Assembly (NCBI GenBank): GCA_032622095.1
Contig: CP136069.1
Location: 18,799,326 to 18,863,325, forward strand
DNA: 64,000 nucleotides
Direction: 5' to 3'
Source of the DNA: Siphonodentalium dalli
Lineage: Eukaryota > Mollusca > Scaphopoda > Gadilida > Siphonodentaliidae
The notes beneath the pieces are model-generated. The model worked only from the letters and a program-made list of their open reading frames with translations. It did not search any database and was not told the DNA's origin. A program made the position numbers and the translations under genes. Below, piece after piece: positions 1 to 10,978 of this stretch (positions are counted from its first letter, which is position 1; each line of letters starts with the position of its first letter).

Positions 1-95
1 ATGGGTGACTTCCTCGACTCGAATCAAATATTTTTGACCCCCGAAGCCATTGAAATAGTAATTGAGAGGAGTTTTATCGGGTTGAGTACCTTTAA
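1..95 (+). repeat. Family F element, partial (window edge)
   Basis: The right part of the roughly 445-bp family F repeat enters from the left edge: the CCTCGACTCGAATCAAATA block, then a CCCCGAAG block. It ends in GAGTACCTTTAA rather than the usual GCATCTTTAA, so this copy looks recombinant, with the left-type end on its right side. The other F copies start at 4174, 4909, 34475, 41639 and 49444. Confidence 0.75.
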
Positions 96-165
96 ACTCT
101 TGTGAAAATTGGTGGGTGCAACCCAAATTCGAACTTAGTGTGAACATATTTTTATCACATGATTA
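96..165 (+). repeat. Family Y fragment
   Basis: The 'gtgaaaattgg' and 'caacccaaattcgaac' blocks match the core of the Y repeats at 31226 and 39285. This is a truncated fragment, and its class is unknown. Confidence 0.5.
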
Positions 166-322
166 GCACTATTTTCCGATGTAATATTCGAGCATAATAG
201 ACACGTGTAATATCGTCGCGTGCAATGACGTCACGCTGCTCTTTGGGACAATGATCGCTGGCTGCAGTTAATTGTTGTTTTCGATAAAATTTTAGCGATT
301 ATATGATCATGTGATAAAAAGT

Positions 323-463
323 ATCTCAAACTCGTTCTATTTTATACGTAATTTATCAACCTCGTCCACTAAATTCTATTTGAGCCTCGGTAAACCTCGG
401 CTCAAATCGAATTTAGTGAACTCGGTTGATAAATTCCGTATAAAATAGTAACTCGTTTGAGAT
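323..463. repeat. Foldback repeat, about 140 bp palindrome
   Basis: Two arms of about 68 bp face each other around a short centre near 394-399: ATCTCAAACTCGTT at the left, AACTCGTTTGAGAT at the right. Inside, the blocks TTTATCAACCTCG and CGGTTGATAAA also pair. No other copy was seen in this window, and no clear target duplication is visible. It is a miniature DNA-transposon-like foldback of unassigned class. Confidence 0.8.
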
Positions 464-748
464 CCTCTATCTATTTCCAAATCCAAACAAATAACATAAT
501 ATACAGATGACACATATAAGCAAAATAGAAGTATTAATATGGAAAAGAGGATCAGACAACAAGTCCGAAGGCTGATATGAAGTCTTCACCTCTTCGGCTA
601 CATGCTCCATCCCCAATAAGTGAGGTAGGGGTATAGTTCAGATGGGAAGGGTTAGAAATACTCTATTTTTGAAAATTGGAGATAATTATAACAGAATTTG
701 AGTTAAGGATGGAAAAAAGGAAGAAGATAGTGTTATGGATAGCATAAG

Positions 749-811
749 GCAGAGAGAGAAAGAGAGAAAGAAAGGGAAAGGAGATAATATAAGATGAGAG
801 AGGGACAGTCG
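749..811 (+). repeat. Purine-rich tract
   Basis: A run of AGAGAGAAAGAGAG-type purines with few pyrimidines. It is low-complexity sequence. The 71-residue open frame on the opposite strand here is composition-driven. Confidence 0.7.
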
Positions 812-901
812 TGAGATGGTGGGAAGTTTTCAGTGACTGGTTTGTTGCGTGATTAAAAATACATATAGTAATCGTCATGCATCAGGCACCATGGGAGGGG
901 G

Positions 902-1017
902 GCTCTCCCCGAGAGCTTTCCGATGAATGGCAACAAGCCATATTTCCGACTAAATCCTGAAAAGTTACCCATAATTCCGCTGTGTTTAAGGAGTCGATTA
1001 CTTAGGGCATTACTGTA
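902..1017. repeat. Family A palindromic MITE, right arm only
   Basis: Starts at the tip (CTCTC CCC GAGAG) and runs through the whole right arm to GGGCATTACTGTA. The left arm is missing or decayed; only a weak 'agtaatcgtcatgc' lies about 35 bp upstream. Confidence 0.85.
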
Positions 1018-1150
1018 AGTAAACAAATTCGAACCTCACCTGAATTTTGTATATAAGTTATCATCCCGAAACAAAAAGCGAACGGATGGACAGATGACGA
1101 GACGGATATAGACAAACCAATAACATAATATATACCATTTTAGAAAAACA
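1018..1150 (+). repeat. Family Y repeat, 3' part
   Basis: Contains 'gttatcatcccgaaaca', an ACGGATGGACAG tail and 'aataacataatata', the same order as in the copies at 31226 and 39285. It directly follows a family A end. Probably the tail of a mollusc-type retroposon or SINE-like unit; class unproven. Confidence 0.55.
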
Positions 1151-1227
1151 GGCACATAAAAATTGTTCAATAAAGCTCTTTTGAGTTTTATAGAAAATAG
1201 TTAGTTTTACTGAGCTGCGCTATATCA

Positions 1228-1443
1228 TACAGTAATGCCCTATATAATAGACTCCTTAACCACAGCAGAATTATGGTAATTTTTCAGGATTTAGTCGGAA
1301 ATATGGCTTGTTGCCATTCATCAGAAAGCTCTCAGTGAGAGCTTTCCAATGAATGGCAACAAGCCATATTTCCGACTAAATCCTAAAAAGTTACCCATAA
1401 TTCTGCTGTGGTTAAGGAGTCGATTATTTAGGGCATTACTGTA
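1228..1443. repeat. Family A palindromic MITE, full length
   Basis: About 212 bp between TA dinucleotides. It begins CAGTAATGCCC and ends GGGCATTACTG. Tip is CTCTC AGT GAGAG. The arms read as the same open frame in both directions, so the ORFs here are not genes. The arms are not perfectly matched (TATATAATAG versus GATTATTTAG), unlike several other copies. Confidence 0.9.
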
Positions 1444-2004
1444 TAATTTTTTTTGAATAAAGCTCTTTTGAGTTTTATAGAAAATAGTTGGAAGTTCTAA
1501 TGAGCTGCTATCATACCTTTCTACCAACAGAAATTATGAACAGTAAACTTATGAACAGTATTATATATCCTTCAGAACTAAATAAGAAGAAAATTCCAGG
1601 TGTAAAAACTCAATTCCAAATTCGAATTAGATGGATCTATGTAAACATGAAATAGATCACCTGGCTCTGGTTCCTCCACTCAGGTATAACAGGCTCGGTG
1701 AGATCATTAATGCTAACGAGTCATTACAGGAAGCTGGCCAGGTATGACTAATAACCTAGGAAACGTTGAATTTACCTATATCGACAAACCAGATTATTAA
1801 TCCCACCCATAAACACTATACTTATCTACCGCTAATAATCTCACGAATTATTGATTTGTTTTATCTATGTCCTTACATTGTTTAGGCGCAGATGGGGCAA
1901 CAATGGGCCAAATAACGGCATTCAACTTGACGTAATGTCGACAATAACATCGCTGAGGATGTGATATTGTTTGACACGCGAGATTATTTTATCTGGGGAT
2001 TTCC
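1444..2004. other. No recognised feature
   Basis: AT-rich sequence without a convincing ORF, palindrome or tandem repeat. Confidence 0.5.
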
Positions 2005-2490
2005 CCCACTTTGAATGAATCAATATTAGATGACCTCACTCCAGATCGATATATGTAGAGGAGAGCACAGGCCTCCGACATACACCTGTTACATGCCAAA
2101 GTGTGGTACTTCAAAAACAAATACCTATGAACGCAGTTTTTGCTGTCAGAAGGCCGAACTGGTCAATATTGGCTAACATTTTGTTTTTGTTGAAAATTTA
2201 ATTTCGCGCTGTTTCGCCACATTTTTGAATGAATCAATATTATAACCTCACTCCTAATCGATATGCAGTGGGGAGCATACCGACATACACCTGGAGAGAG
2301 CAGGCCTCCGATATATACCTGGAGAGAGAGAGCAGGCCTCTGACATACACCTGTTACAAGCCATTGTGCGGTACTTGAAAAACAAATACCTATGAACAAG
2401 GTTTGTGCTGTCCGAAGGCCAAACTGGTCAATGTTGGCCAAGGTTTTTTTGTTTTTTGAAAATTTCATTTTGCCCTGTTTCGCCACATTT
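2005..2490 (+). repeat. Imperfect tandem duplication, two units of about 220-265 bp
   Basis: Two diverged copies share, in the same order, 'gaatgaatcaatatta', 'cctcactcc', 'gacatacacctgttaca', 'aaacaaatacctatgaac', 'ctggtcaat.ttggc' and 'tgtttcgccacatttt'. The second unit has an extra short duplication of the 'agagagcaggcctc' block. A 107-residue ORF spans both units on the minus strand but resembles nothing I know. Confidence 0.75.
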
Positions 2491-2615
2491 TATGGCCAAA
2501 AATCTACCAGCCTAAACAGTCACCTCCCCGAAAACGACAATAACTCAATGAAACCTGTACATTCATTAACAATTAATCAGCAGTGTATCCTCAGGTTTGG
2601 ATAACAAATCACCAG

Positions 2616-2707
2616 AAGTAATGTAATATGTATGTGATAGACCGGAACTCACACTTACCATAAGTAATGTAATATGTATGTGATTGACCGGAACTCACAC
2701 TTATCAA
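2616..2707 (+). repeat. 46-bp tandem duplication, two copies
   Basis: The block AAGTAATGTAATATGTATGT followed by 'gaccggaactcacactta' occurs at 2616 and again at 2662, with one or two differences. Confidence 0.85.
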
Positions 2708-3092
2708 AACAAGGATGATTGTTATAACCATATTCTTTCCGAATTGTTTGTCAATATTTCACCAAATTTGTTATTTCAAAATACCATTAAAACAATAGGC
2801 AATTCTAGTCACAATTTTTTTACCTAATCTGACCTATAATAATAGTCACTAAAAGTGGTCAGCAGAATAATTGGGCGTGCTTTTAAAAGTTCAGCCAAAT
2901 TGATTCTGAAGCCAGTTATTTATATCGATCACGTTATCGCCACTAAGTGCTTAGAAATCTTATATTTGGCTAACTTAATGTGCCGCATGGGCTAGTCTTA
3001 AATTCTCAGCAGATTTTTGTGAAAATAAATCAGAATATACACAGTAACACTCAGCTTTTTTATGGGAATAAATCATCAAAAGACTATATAAA
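2708..3092. other. No recognised feature
   Basis: AT-rich sequence; no supported gene or repeat. Confidence 0.5.
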
Positions 3093-3240
3093 TATAAGAA
3101 ATGAATGTAGTGGGAGTGTGTGTGTTATGGCGCTGTGGTCATTGGGGGCACATTTAGTTCACACAATGCGCCCCAAAGACCACAGCACCGTATCCCCCCC
3201 CCCCAATAACACCCACACCTACTACAATCATTTCTTAATA
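3093..3240. repeat. Foldback repeat, about 145 bp
   Basis: The left arm (TAAGAAATGAATGTAGT, then GCTGTGGTCATTGGGGGC) and the right arm (GCCCCAAAGACCACAGC, then ACTACAATCATTTCTTA) are inverted copies of each other. The right arm carries a run of 12 C. Single copy in the window, class unknown. It lies 25 bp from a family A copy. Confidence 0.75.
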
Positions 3241-3264
3241 ATAACAAGGCTTATAGAGCACAGA

Positions 3265-3540
3265 TACAGTAATGCTCTAATCAATCGACTTCTTAACCAC
3301 AGCAGAATTATGGGTAACTTTTCAGGATTTAGTCGGAAATATGGCTTGTTGCCATTCATCGGAAAGCTCTCGGTAACTTTTCAGGATTTAGTCGGAAATA
3401 TGGCTTGGTGCCATTCATCGGAAAGCTATCGGCGATAGCTTTCAGATGAATGGCAACAAGCCATATTTCCGACTAAATCCTGAAAAGTTACCCATAATTT
3501 GGCTGTGGTTAAGAAGTTGATTAATTAGAGCATTACTGTA
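3265..3540. repeat. Family A palindromic MITE with internal arm duplication
   Basis: TA-flanked, 272 bp instead of about 212. After the first CATCGGAAAGCTCTCGG the element jumps back to GGTAACTTTTCAGG and repeats part of the left arm. Tip arms are CTATC/GATAG instead of CTCTC/GAGAG, changed together. CTTCTTAACC on the left pairs with GGTTAAGAAG on the right; both differ from the consensus CTCCTTAACC. Confidence 0.9.
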
Positions 3541-3787
3541 TCTATAACATGACGGACCGTAAGAGCTTCACATTATTACCCCAATTGTTGAGCAATGCCG
3601 AGTCTAATGCCTGCGGCCATTTTAAAGACACTTCACTACATCGGCGAACGCTCACGCAACAAGCCAGGTACCTATATATAGCATTTAAGTATAATGAGTG
3701 ACCTTGATCAAGGGTCGCAACTAGGCACGAGATATGAACAGTGCATAACACTACAGACACTCTACTAACTTGAAACCAAGCCACTGT

Positions 3788-4177
3788 TTAACCCTTTACC
3801 CAACAAACCGGCCAAAACCGGCCAAATAAAGCTTCAACAGCCTAAAATATCTTCGGTCTGTCTCAATAGAACCATACAAATATGGGTATCATTGGAACCG
3901 GCTCCTTGACCACATTGTGATAGTTACAGTTATGCCCTGTGCCAATGCATTCTCTTATATATGCGAGTCGACCATAGGTCGCCTCGCATATATAAGAGAA
4001 TGCATTGGCCTAAAAAAAATCTTTTTTTTACCATTTTTTCTTACATTCTTTAACAATTTTATAATTTTTAATGTGTTAAGCCAATGCATTCTCTTATATA
4101 TGCGAGGCGACCTATGGTCGACTCGCATATATAAGAGAATGCATTGGCACAGGGCCCTTCTGTTGGGTAAAGGGTTA
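3788..4177 (+). repeat. Family B MITE (TTAA, piggyBac-like), full length
   Basis: About 390 bp between TTAA sites with CCCTTTACCCAACA inverted ends, like the TTAACCC termini of piggyBac elements. Two hairpins, each built on CCAATGCATTCTCTTATATA arms around CGACCATAGGTCG, flank a T-rich middle. The right TTAA is also the first base group of the family F copy at 4174, so B sits at the end of F. Confidence 0.85.
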
Positions 4178-4619
4178 AAGGTACTCAATCCGATTTGATG
4201 CTCACCATATAATCAGAGTCTAACAGAAACAATATTTTTTTAAATGCCTCTTCAGTTATCAGAATCGATTAATTGGCCAAAAATAATGCTAACCATTGTC
4301 AACTATAGTATAAAATTTCCCAAAAAGTGTTATTTATCAACATGTTGTTCGACGAAATTTGGCCTTATTATCAACACAAAACCTCTTGATTTTAGAGTTA
4401 TCCATCTTCATCTGCAATTTTGTCCGAGACCGTAGGCTCATCGACTATTTACTGGGCCACTAATAATTCTCGACTGTGAAAAATAATAGATTTTAAAAAT
4501 CGATATCTAACAACTCTGAGCTTTGATAGGTGGGTTCCTCAACTTGAATCAAATATTTTTACCCCGAAACCAAATAAATAGTAAATGAGGGATGCTTAAT
4601 CGGATTATGCATCTTTAAT
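4174..4619 (+). repeat. Family F element, full length
   Basis: Begins TTAAAGGTACTCAATCCG and ends CGGATTATGCATCTTTAA; these ends are imperfect inverted repeats at a TTAA-like site. Internal blocks such as 'gtataaaatttcccaaaa' and 'gttatttatcaac' recur in the other F copies. No ORF of note. Non-autonomous, class uncertain (TTAA-targeting). Confidence 0.8.
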
Positions 4620-4715
4620 ATGGAGTTCAGCAGCTTGCCCGTGAGACTTGAACATACTTTATTCCCATTCATTTATTTATTGGGATGTTCCAGCCATAAG
4701 ATCAACAACCAACCA

Positions 4716-4840
4716 TAATCCTTCCATGACTGGAGCTTCCTGAAATTTTGCGAAAACCCTGAACCAATGCAAATCTCTTATATATCTCCCTAGGGAGCCT
4801 TGCATATATAAGAGAATGCTTTGTAACAGGGTTTTCGCTT
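4716..4840 (+). repeat. Family E element, reduced to one hairpin
   Basis: CCTTCCATGACTGGAGCTTCC, then GCGAAAACCCTG and one TCTCTTATATAT hairpin around CCCTAGGG, ending in CAGGGTTTTCGC. The terminal TTAA signals are degraded. It lies between two oppositely oriented F copies. Confidence 0.7.
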
Positions 4841-4908
4841 TCAGAGTTATAGAGGAGAAATCACCCAAAGTGACACAAGCCACATCCAGTGGGTAAATGT
4901 GCTGACAA

Positions 4909-5349
4909 TTAAAGGTAATTAATCTGATTTAATGCTCCTAAATTACTATTTCTTTGGCTTCGGGGGGGTAAAAAAATATTTGATTTGAGTCGAGCTAAAT
5001 CACACCCGTCAAAGCTCAGAGTGATCAGATATCAATTTTTGAAATTTGTTAGTTCAATTGTTTGTGGCCCAGAAACATGCATGCCATCAAACAGATAACT
5101 CTAAAAACATGTGGTAATACGGCCAATTTTCGTGAATACTCCATGATAATACGACCATATTTCGTTGCACAAAATGTTGATAAATAACACGTTTTGTGAA
5201 ATTTTATACCATAGTTGACTGTGCATGGTTAGCATTATTTTGTTGCAATTATTTGATTCTGATAACTAAAGCGTAATTTGAAGAAATGTTGTTGTTGTTG
5301 TTGTATCTTGATGATATGGGGACCCTCTGATCTGATTGAGTACCTTTAA
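4909..5349 (-). repeat. Family F element, full length, inverted
   Basis: Mirror orientation of the copy at 4174: starts at TTAAAGG, contains GGCTTCGGGGGGG, and ends GATTGAGTACCTTTAA. A short (GTT) run near 5290 belongs to the element. Together with 4174-4619 it forms a large inverted pair. Confidence 0.8.
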
Positions 5350-5535
5350 AATAATCTGTAAAAACAACACTACTAATAAGAACATGAAGGAATAGATAAA
5401 CGATGTTCTTGTATTAATATTGATATGTTGAAATCATTATGTAAACAGAACTGTTACAGTGATAAGTCAACAAGTATCGGTAATCAAAGTGTTTAGGTTC
5501 AATAAGTTTAATTTAAATATTTAAATGCAATTTGC

Positions 5536-5646
5536 CAGCCTGAGTTTAGTGTGCCTGTCATTTGCGGAATGAGGTCCCCAGAGGGTGAATTTACTCTCCT
5601 CTGGGGACCCCATTCTGCAAATGTCAGACACACTAAATTCAGGCTT
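5536..5646. repeat. Family C MITE, minimal palindromic form
   Basis: About 110 bp: AGCCTGAGTTTAGTGTGCC, then GAATGAGGTCCCCAGAGGG, a very short centre, and the mirror arm ending TTCAGGCTT. It keeps both ends and almost no interior. Flanks do not give an obvious 8-bp duplication. Confidence 0.85.
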
Positions 5647-5662
5647 AATGGGAGAATCCATT

Positions 5663-5875
5663 TACAGTAATGCCCTAAATAATCGACTCCTTAACCACAG
5701 CAGAATTATGGGTAACTTTTCAGATTTAGTCAGGAATGTGGCTTGTTGCATTCATCGGAAAGCTCTCTGAGAGCTTTCCAATGAATGGCAACAAGCCATA
5801 TTTCTGACTAAATCCTGAAAAATTACCCATAATTCTGCTGTGGTTAAGGAATCGATTACTAAGGGAATTACTATA
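5663..5875. repeat. Family A palindromic MITE, full length
   Basis: Starts TACAGTAATGCCC 17 bp after a family C copy. Tip is CTCTCTGAGAG, shorter than usual. The right end is decayed to GGGAATTACTATA. Confidence 0.9.
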
Positions 5876-8312
5876 GATAGAAAGTGTTATTGCAGATTAG
5901 TATACCTACCAGACAGTGAAGTGGGAATTCTTTCATCGCTCATAAAACACTTTCCACATCGAAGTAGAAACCTTATCTTCTTACGATTGCTCCTATGACG
6001 ATTGGACCGAGAGGCGGACCAACACGGAATACAACACGGCATCCTTGTGCGGTAAACGTGAAAGCTGATAATAAGGATTCTGATTATCAGTCCATAGCTT
6101 GTACAAAGTGTTACAGTTTCACAGAAATTCCTAATACAAAATCCCTTCCGAGAAACGCGTTAACTCATACTGTTGTCAAAATCATCGACAAATAGCAGTT
6201 TATTCATCTACGTACTTCTTGAATCATAGTCTGAATATTTTGATGTTGTAGTGACATAGCCAGTATTGAACAGTTAAGAAGAATCAATGTTTGAATGATT
6301 TATCAAATGAAGTTGACATCAATTTTAACTTGTCAATTCAAACAGCAGGTATTGGATGAAAATCTCACTACACAGCAATCACACCTCAATACGCTGCAAT
6401 CACCGAGTCAATTGGAATCAATGCGTACAAATTGCAAAGTCATCAAATTGTTCAAATCAATTTTTTTTTTACATTTTTAGACATGTGCAGCGTATTGCAG
6501 ACACAGACGATTCTCTGCATGCAGAATTCCAGAGTCACTTGATTCTAAACCGCAGAGAGTGAATCTCCAGGTGTTAAAACATCAATAGAGTGATTTAAGA
6601 CCTATTATCACAGTTTTATGTTGTTAGCACATCAGCTGTGTGCCAATTGAACGCTGCACCCAAAGAGAGCATCCGATGCATTTATTAGTCATTAATACCT
6701 GGAACATAATCACGGAGGTGAATAACTCGAGTCACAAAGAGAGGAGACCTGAAGAACATCGATGACAGTGAGCCAAAATCACAAGTTAATCGAGTTAATA
6801 TAATGAGCTTTAAAAATATGAGAGTTTGGATAACAAAAAAAGTTAATGTATATGCCAGAACAGTTAGCTTTTATCTTTATTTCATAGTATGACATTTCTG
6901 ATTAGAAAAAAAATATTGTCTGTTCTCATATATTGATTGCAAGTTTTATGGTCAGTGTAAAAAAAGTTTTTAAAAAAAATCAAAGAATTGGATAAATTTG
7001 AAAAGAATTTATGATTTACTCAATTCTGTCCAGACTCAAAGAATATCAAAAGTATCTGCAAAAACACTATTTGGCAAATTTGATATTAATTTGTGATAAC
7101 TCAATCCAGTTCCTTCACATACATCGAGAAAAAATGTATATGAATTTTACAAAATATTTTGCAAAATAATTTTTCTATGATGTCGAATTACATTCTAAAT
7201 TCCAAACTCATAGAATATCTGAGTTGTCCGCAAAAACAAAAATTGCAATTTTTAAATCTTTAAATGTTTAATAAGAAACATAAAGGAATTTCATACTCAA
7301 TTGACAGATCCAGCCTATATTACAATTACAAGCAATATTAAATGTCCAATAAGAAGTTTCCGCAAATTCCAAATTCTAATCAAGAGCACACTCAGTACAG
7401 TTTCAAGGAATATTGAACATCGAGCAACTTTCCCGAACACTTATTCAAAGTAATTAAGTCTAACTATCTCCAGGATTCAAACTTTAAAGCCGACAGATCA
7501 AATTCCAAGCAATACAAAACATCTGAATAATGAATTCCTAAACAACTTTCTGAACTCTGGAGTAAGTTTTAATACCTGACTTCTGGTTTAAATTCAAATT
7601 TGAAAGGCTATGCACATACATTTATAATGAATATTCATCCAATATGGCAATAAAACATATGCCAACTCCTAAAAGTACGGCACAATCAGCGTTAAATGAA
7701 AACTACTGAAAGAACTTATCATCATGTCTTGTCACTGGAAATGTGTCATATTTCGTCAGGGAGATGAATACACATGATATATAGGAGCACGTCACTGTAA
7801 ACTTCTTAACAACATCCAGAGATTGGGCGTTATGGATTTTTGTGCTACCATTAATTAGCGATACACAAACAGATCCGACAGAGAGGGGTGAAAGGTCGAT
7901 AGGAAGCATTCTCCAATCCACCTAACGCTGATTGGATTTCGGCCCTGAGAATTTCTTTTTGGCAAGCTCGACAAACTCCTATTGACGTTCTTCTATCCTT
8001 ATATAGAGTGAAAGCCACCAGTGAATTTGCCTAAGACCAAAGAAATTATAGTTGTGTTGGGGTTTCCCTACCAACCCTTATTTAACCACTCTCACCCACC
8101 CCATACCATATATATATATATTTATTTTTTTCTCAAGAAAATCTTTAGAATTTTTTTTTAAATTTTGTCTTTAAAATAGCCACTCAAAGAATCAGAATGA
8201 TTTGAATTCTAAGTCAGAACATTGTGTTTATTACAACTTATACAAAACCAAACAAAATTAAGCATATAGCTCAATAAAAATAAAAAATTTATTAATTTAA
8301 AAATATATAATT
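5876..8312. other. 2.4 kb without recognised feature
   Basis: AT-rich sequence, partly with runs of A or T. ORFs of 60-72 codons at 5995-6195, 6295-6562 and 7703-7921 have no recognisable motif. An (AT) run sits at about 8107-8122. I see no coding exon I can defend, though short exons of an unknown gene could be hidden here. Confidence 0.4.
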
Positions 8313-8640
8313 TTAACCCTTCCATGACTGGAGCTTACTGAAATTTTGCGAAAACTCTGTAACAATGCATTCTCTTATACATGTGAATCTCCCATAAGGA
8401 GCCTCTCATATATATGAGAATACATTGGCCTAACAATATTTATCTTGAGCTTGTTAGCCAGTGCATTCTCTTATATATGCGAGGCTCGGATATATAAGAG
8501 AATGTACTGGCCCAACAATATTTTCTGTGACCTTCTAAGCCAGTGCATTCATTCTCTTATATATGTAAGGCTTCCTATGGGAGATTCGCCAATATATCAA
8601 GATATAGAGAATGCACTGGCGCAGAATCTTTAATCCTCCC
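8313..8640 (+). repeat. Family E MITE, three-hairpin copy, right end decayed
   Basis: TTAACCCTTCCATGACTGGAG end followed by three successive TCTCTTATATAT-type hairpins, separated by 'taacaatatttatctt' and 'caacaatattttctgtg'. The right end (ATCTTTAATCCTCCCAACC) is degraded. Three hairpins suggest duplication of the internal cassette. Confidence 0.75.
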
Positions 8641-9024
8641 AACCATAAATTTAATTTTCTTTGGCCGAAAGATGTAAACATGTTACATGTGCTCTGGTTT
8701 AAACAAAAACAATAGGGACACATCCAAATCAACAAAGGGAATCCGGATAAATATTTGTGACAAAAATGTTATTGTCGTCAATGTCATGTAATACCAAATG
8801 GGGTACTTCCCTTTCCAAATATAGCCAAGTTGTCTTTAAATAAAAAGGATATTCTTCAATGAGTTTAAAATTCTTGGCAGCGTTATCAGGCGGATATGAC
8901 AAACATTGTTTACATTTCAAAAGTCATGTAGACTGCAGAAAATATTAGTTAAATTCTATTCAAACAGTAAAACAATTAGAGAGGCTTTGCAAATTCATGG
9001 TTAGAAGTTATGACTATGTGTAGC
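8641..9024. other. No recognised feature
   Basis: No repeat or supported gene. Two short minus-strand ORFs overlap this stretch without recognisable motifs. Confidence 0.45.
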
Positions 9025-9240
9025 TACAGTAATGCTCTTATAATTGACCCCTTAACCACAGCAGAATTATGGGTAATTTTTCAGGATTTAGTCGGAAATA
9101 TGTCTTGTTGCCTTTCATCGGAAAGCTCTCTCCGAGAGCTTTCCGATGAATATCAACAAGCCATATTTACGACTAAATCCTGAAAAGTTACCCATAATTC
9201 TGCTGTGGTTAAGGAGCCGATTACTTAGGGCATTACTGTA
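9025..9240. repeat. Family A palindromic MITE, full length
   Basis: TA-flanked, about 212 bp, tip CTCTC TCC GAGAG. The left arm has GCTCTTATAATTGACCCC, somewhat diverged from the right arm. Confidence 0.9.
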
Positions 9241-9314
9241 CGTGTAGTTATGAGTAGGATTATTAAATGACAATGGTTAAATAGTGCTGAGTAACATTTT
9301 CACCCCGCACGATC

Positions 9315-9740
9315 AAGTCTGAGTTTAGTGTGCCTGTCATTTGCAGAATGAGGTAGCCAGAGGGTGAATTTAGTGACGCTATCCTGCACAGTGGGCTAGC
9401 ATGACCAAATTCATCCTCTGGGGACCTCATTCTGCATGGTCTCATCTGCTATGGGAGATACAGGACTCAGCTTGAAGTTCCCAAATGGTGAATATTGTGA
9501 TGTACACCTATTGGGAACCTCGATTATGCAATGTGTCGTCTGCCAATATGGGGATACAGAGAAACTACTAGTAAACAAAATAAGAAATAGAAATTTTATT
9601 TTAAGAAACTTTCCAGAGAAGATGAGACCAAAAGCAGAAGGTAAATTTAGTGATGCTAGCCTGCTATGCAGGATAGCGTCACTAAATTCACCCTCTGCGG
9701 ACCTCATTCTGCAAATGACAGGCACAATAAACTCAGACTT
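9315..9740. repeat. Family C MITE, long form
   Basis: 426 bp with both terminal hairpins (GAATGAGGT...CCTCTGGGGACC) and the interior block including CCAATATGGGGATACAGAG. The ends are CAAGTCTG and CAGACTTG; both carry the same change from the family CAAGCCTG/CAGGCTTG. The flanking 8-mers agree at only 5 of 8 positions. Confidence 0.85.
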
Positions 9741-9749
9741 GTTCATGAT

Positions 9750-9900
9750 GGGATCCGAATTGGTGCAGCACTAAAGATCCTGTACCAGTATGTTCTCTTA
9801 TATATGCGAGTCTCCCTATATAAGAGAATTCACTGACTGTCAAGGTCAAGGTCAAGGTAAATATTGTTAGGCCAATGCATTCTCTTATATATGTGTGTCC
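9750..9900 (-). repeat. Family E fragment
   Basis: 'ggtgcagcactaaagatcctg' followed by a reduced TCTCTTATATATGCGAG hairpin and 'taaatattgttaggccaatg' are the right-hand parts of family E. It contains a triplicated GTCAAG run (9839-9857). It adjoins the preceding family C element. Confidence 0.65.
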
Positions 9901-10012
9901 TAACTGTAATCATAACTGATAACTGGGTGTTTGTGAAACCTCTCTACTGGGCCAAGTTTTAGTAATTTCCATACTAAGAGCGAATCACATGGATTCTTGG
10001 TATGTAGAGTTC

Positions 10013-10072
10013 CAAGCCTTGAAATAGCGTGTCTGTCATTTGCAGATGACAGACACACTATTTCAAGGCTTG
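10013..10072. repeat. Family C terminal-only palindrome, 60 bp
   Basis: Only the two ends remain: CAAGCCTTGAAATAG...CTATTTCAAGGCTTG with GTCTGTCATTTGCAGATGAC between. The same 8 bases, TAGAGTTC, precede (10005-10012) and follow (10073-10080) it. This is an 8-bp target duplication, so the 60-bp unit behaves as a transposed element or a post-insertion deletion. Confidence 0.9.
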
Positions 10073-10176
10073 TAGAGTTCAATAGCTAGCAAAGATTTCC
10101 TAAAGAGATTCCCGGATATTCTAAACCTTGGTCTACAACGGGAACTAAAATTCAGTTGATACTATGTGATCACTGC

Positions 10177-10430
10177 CAAGCCTTGAAATAGTGTGTCTGT
10201 CATTTGCAGAATGAGGTCCCCAGAGGGTGAATTTAGTGATGCTACCCCGCATAGTGGGCTAGCATCACCAACTTCACCCTCTGGGGACCTCATTCTGCTT
10301 ACACCTCATCAGAATGAGCTTCCCAGAGGGTGAATTTGGTGATGCTAGCCCGCTATGCAGGGTAGCATCACTAAATTCACCCTCTGGGGACATCATTCTG
10401 CAAATGACAGACACACTATATCAAGGCTTG
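10177..10430. repeat. Family C MITE, 254-bp form with perfect target duplication
   Basis: CAAGCCTTG...CAAGGCTTG ends; two GAATGAG/CCTCTGGGGA hairpins. ATCACTGC is found at 10169-10176 and again at 10431-10438. An 8-bp duplication with CA...TG ends is typical of hAT-type insertion. Confidence 0.92.
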
Positions 10431-10438
10431 ATCACTGC

Positions 10439-10978
10439 CATTAAGCTTAGTACACTTAGGTCAAATTCACTGATTCCAAAATAGAGCTCTCAGCAAACTG
10501 AACACCTGTCTTTATTTTTTTTCAATGCTGACTAAACTTTGTATAAGATTTTAATACATTTCCAATGCATAGAACCAGACCAATGAAATTAAATCATTAA
10601 TTTTTTATGGGCTCTTCTAAAAATAAAACAGGCTATTTATCAGCAAAATTGATTTTAAAATTTTCTCGATGCAGATATATCGGAACCTATGATTATCACG
10701 AGACGATCGCATGCTATTTGAATCTCTATTGAGGACATGCTATACTCAGGGGCATCAAAAGTGCCGAGCAGGACAATGGGCGGCGAAAAGGAGATGAATG
10801 GCTGGAGTCGAAGTGAACAATGGGCGAGCAGATGAGGACGATGGGCGAGCATATGGTGCCAGGTGTGAAAACATGATTGCAGACTTCTCAGAAATACTTG
10901 CAAGAAACAGGCTTTTAATAGCAAATTTCAATACATTTCTGCTTGCGCAAGCAAAAATGCTAAATTGTTCAGAAGTTT
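10439..10978. other. No recognised feature
   Basis: Sequence without recognised repeat. Overlapping ORFs of 89 (minus) and 62 codons (plus) at 10655-10986 are shadows of each other and show no known motif. Confidence 0.4.

Noticed and set aside
5285-5310. GTT microsatellite as an independent feature
   Set aside because: It is part of family F and recurs in the other F copies as AAC runs.
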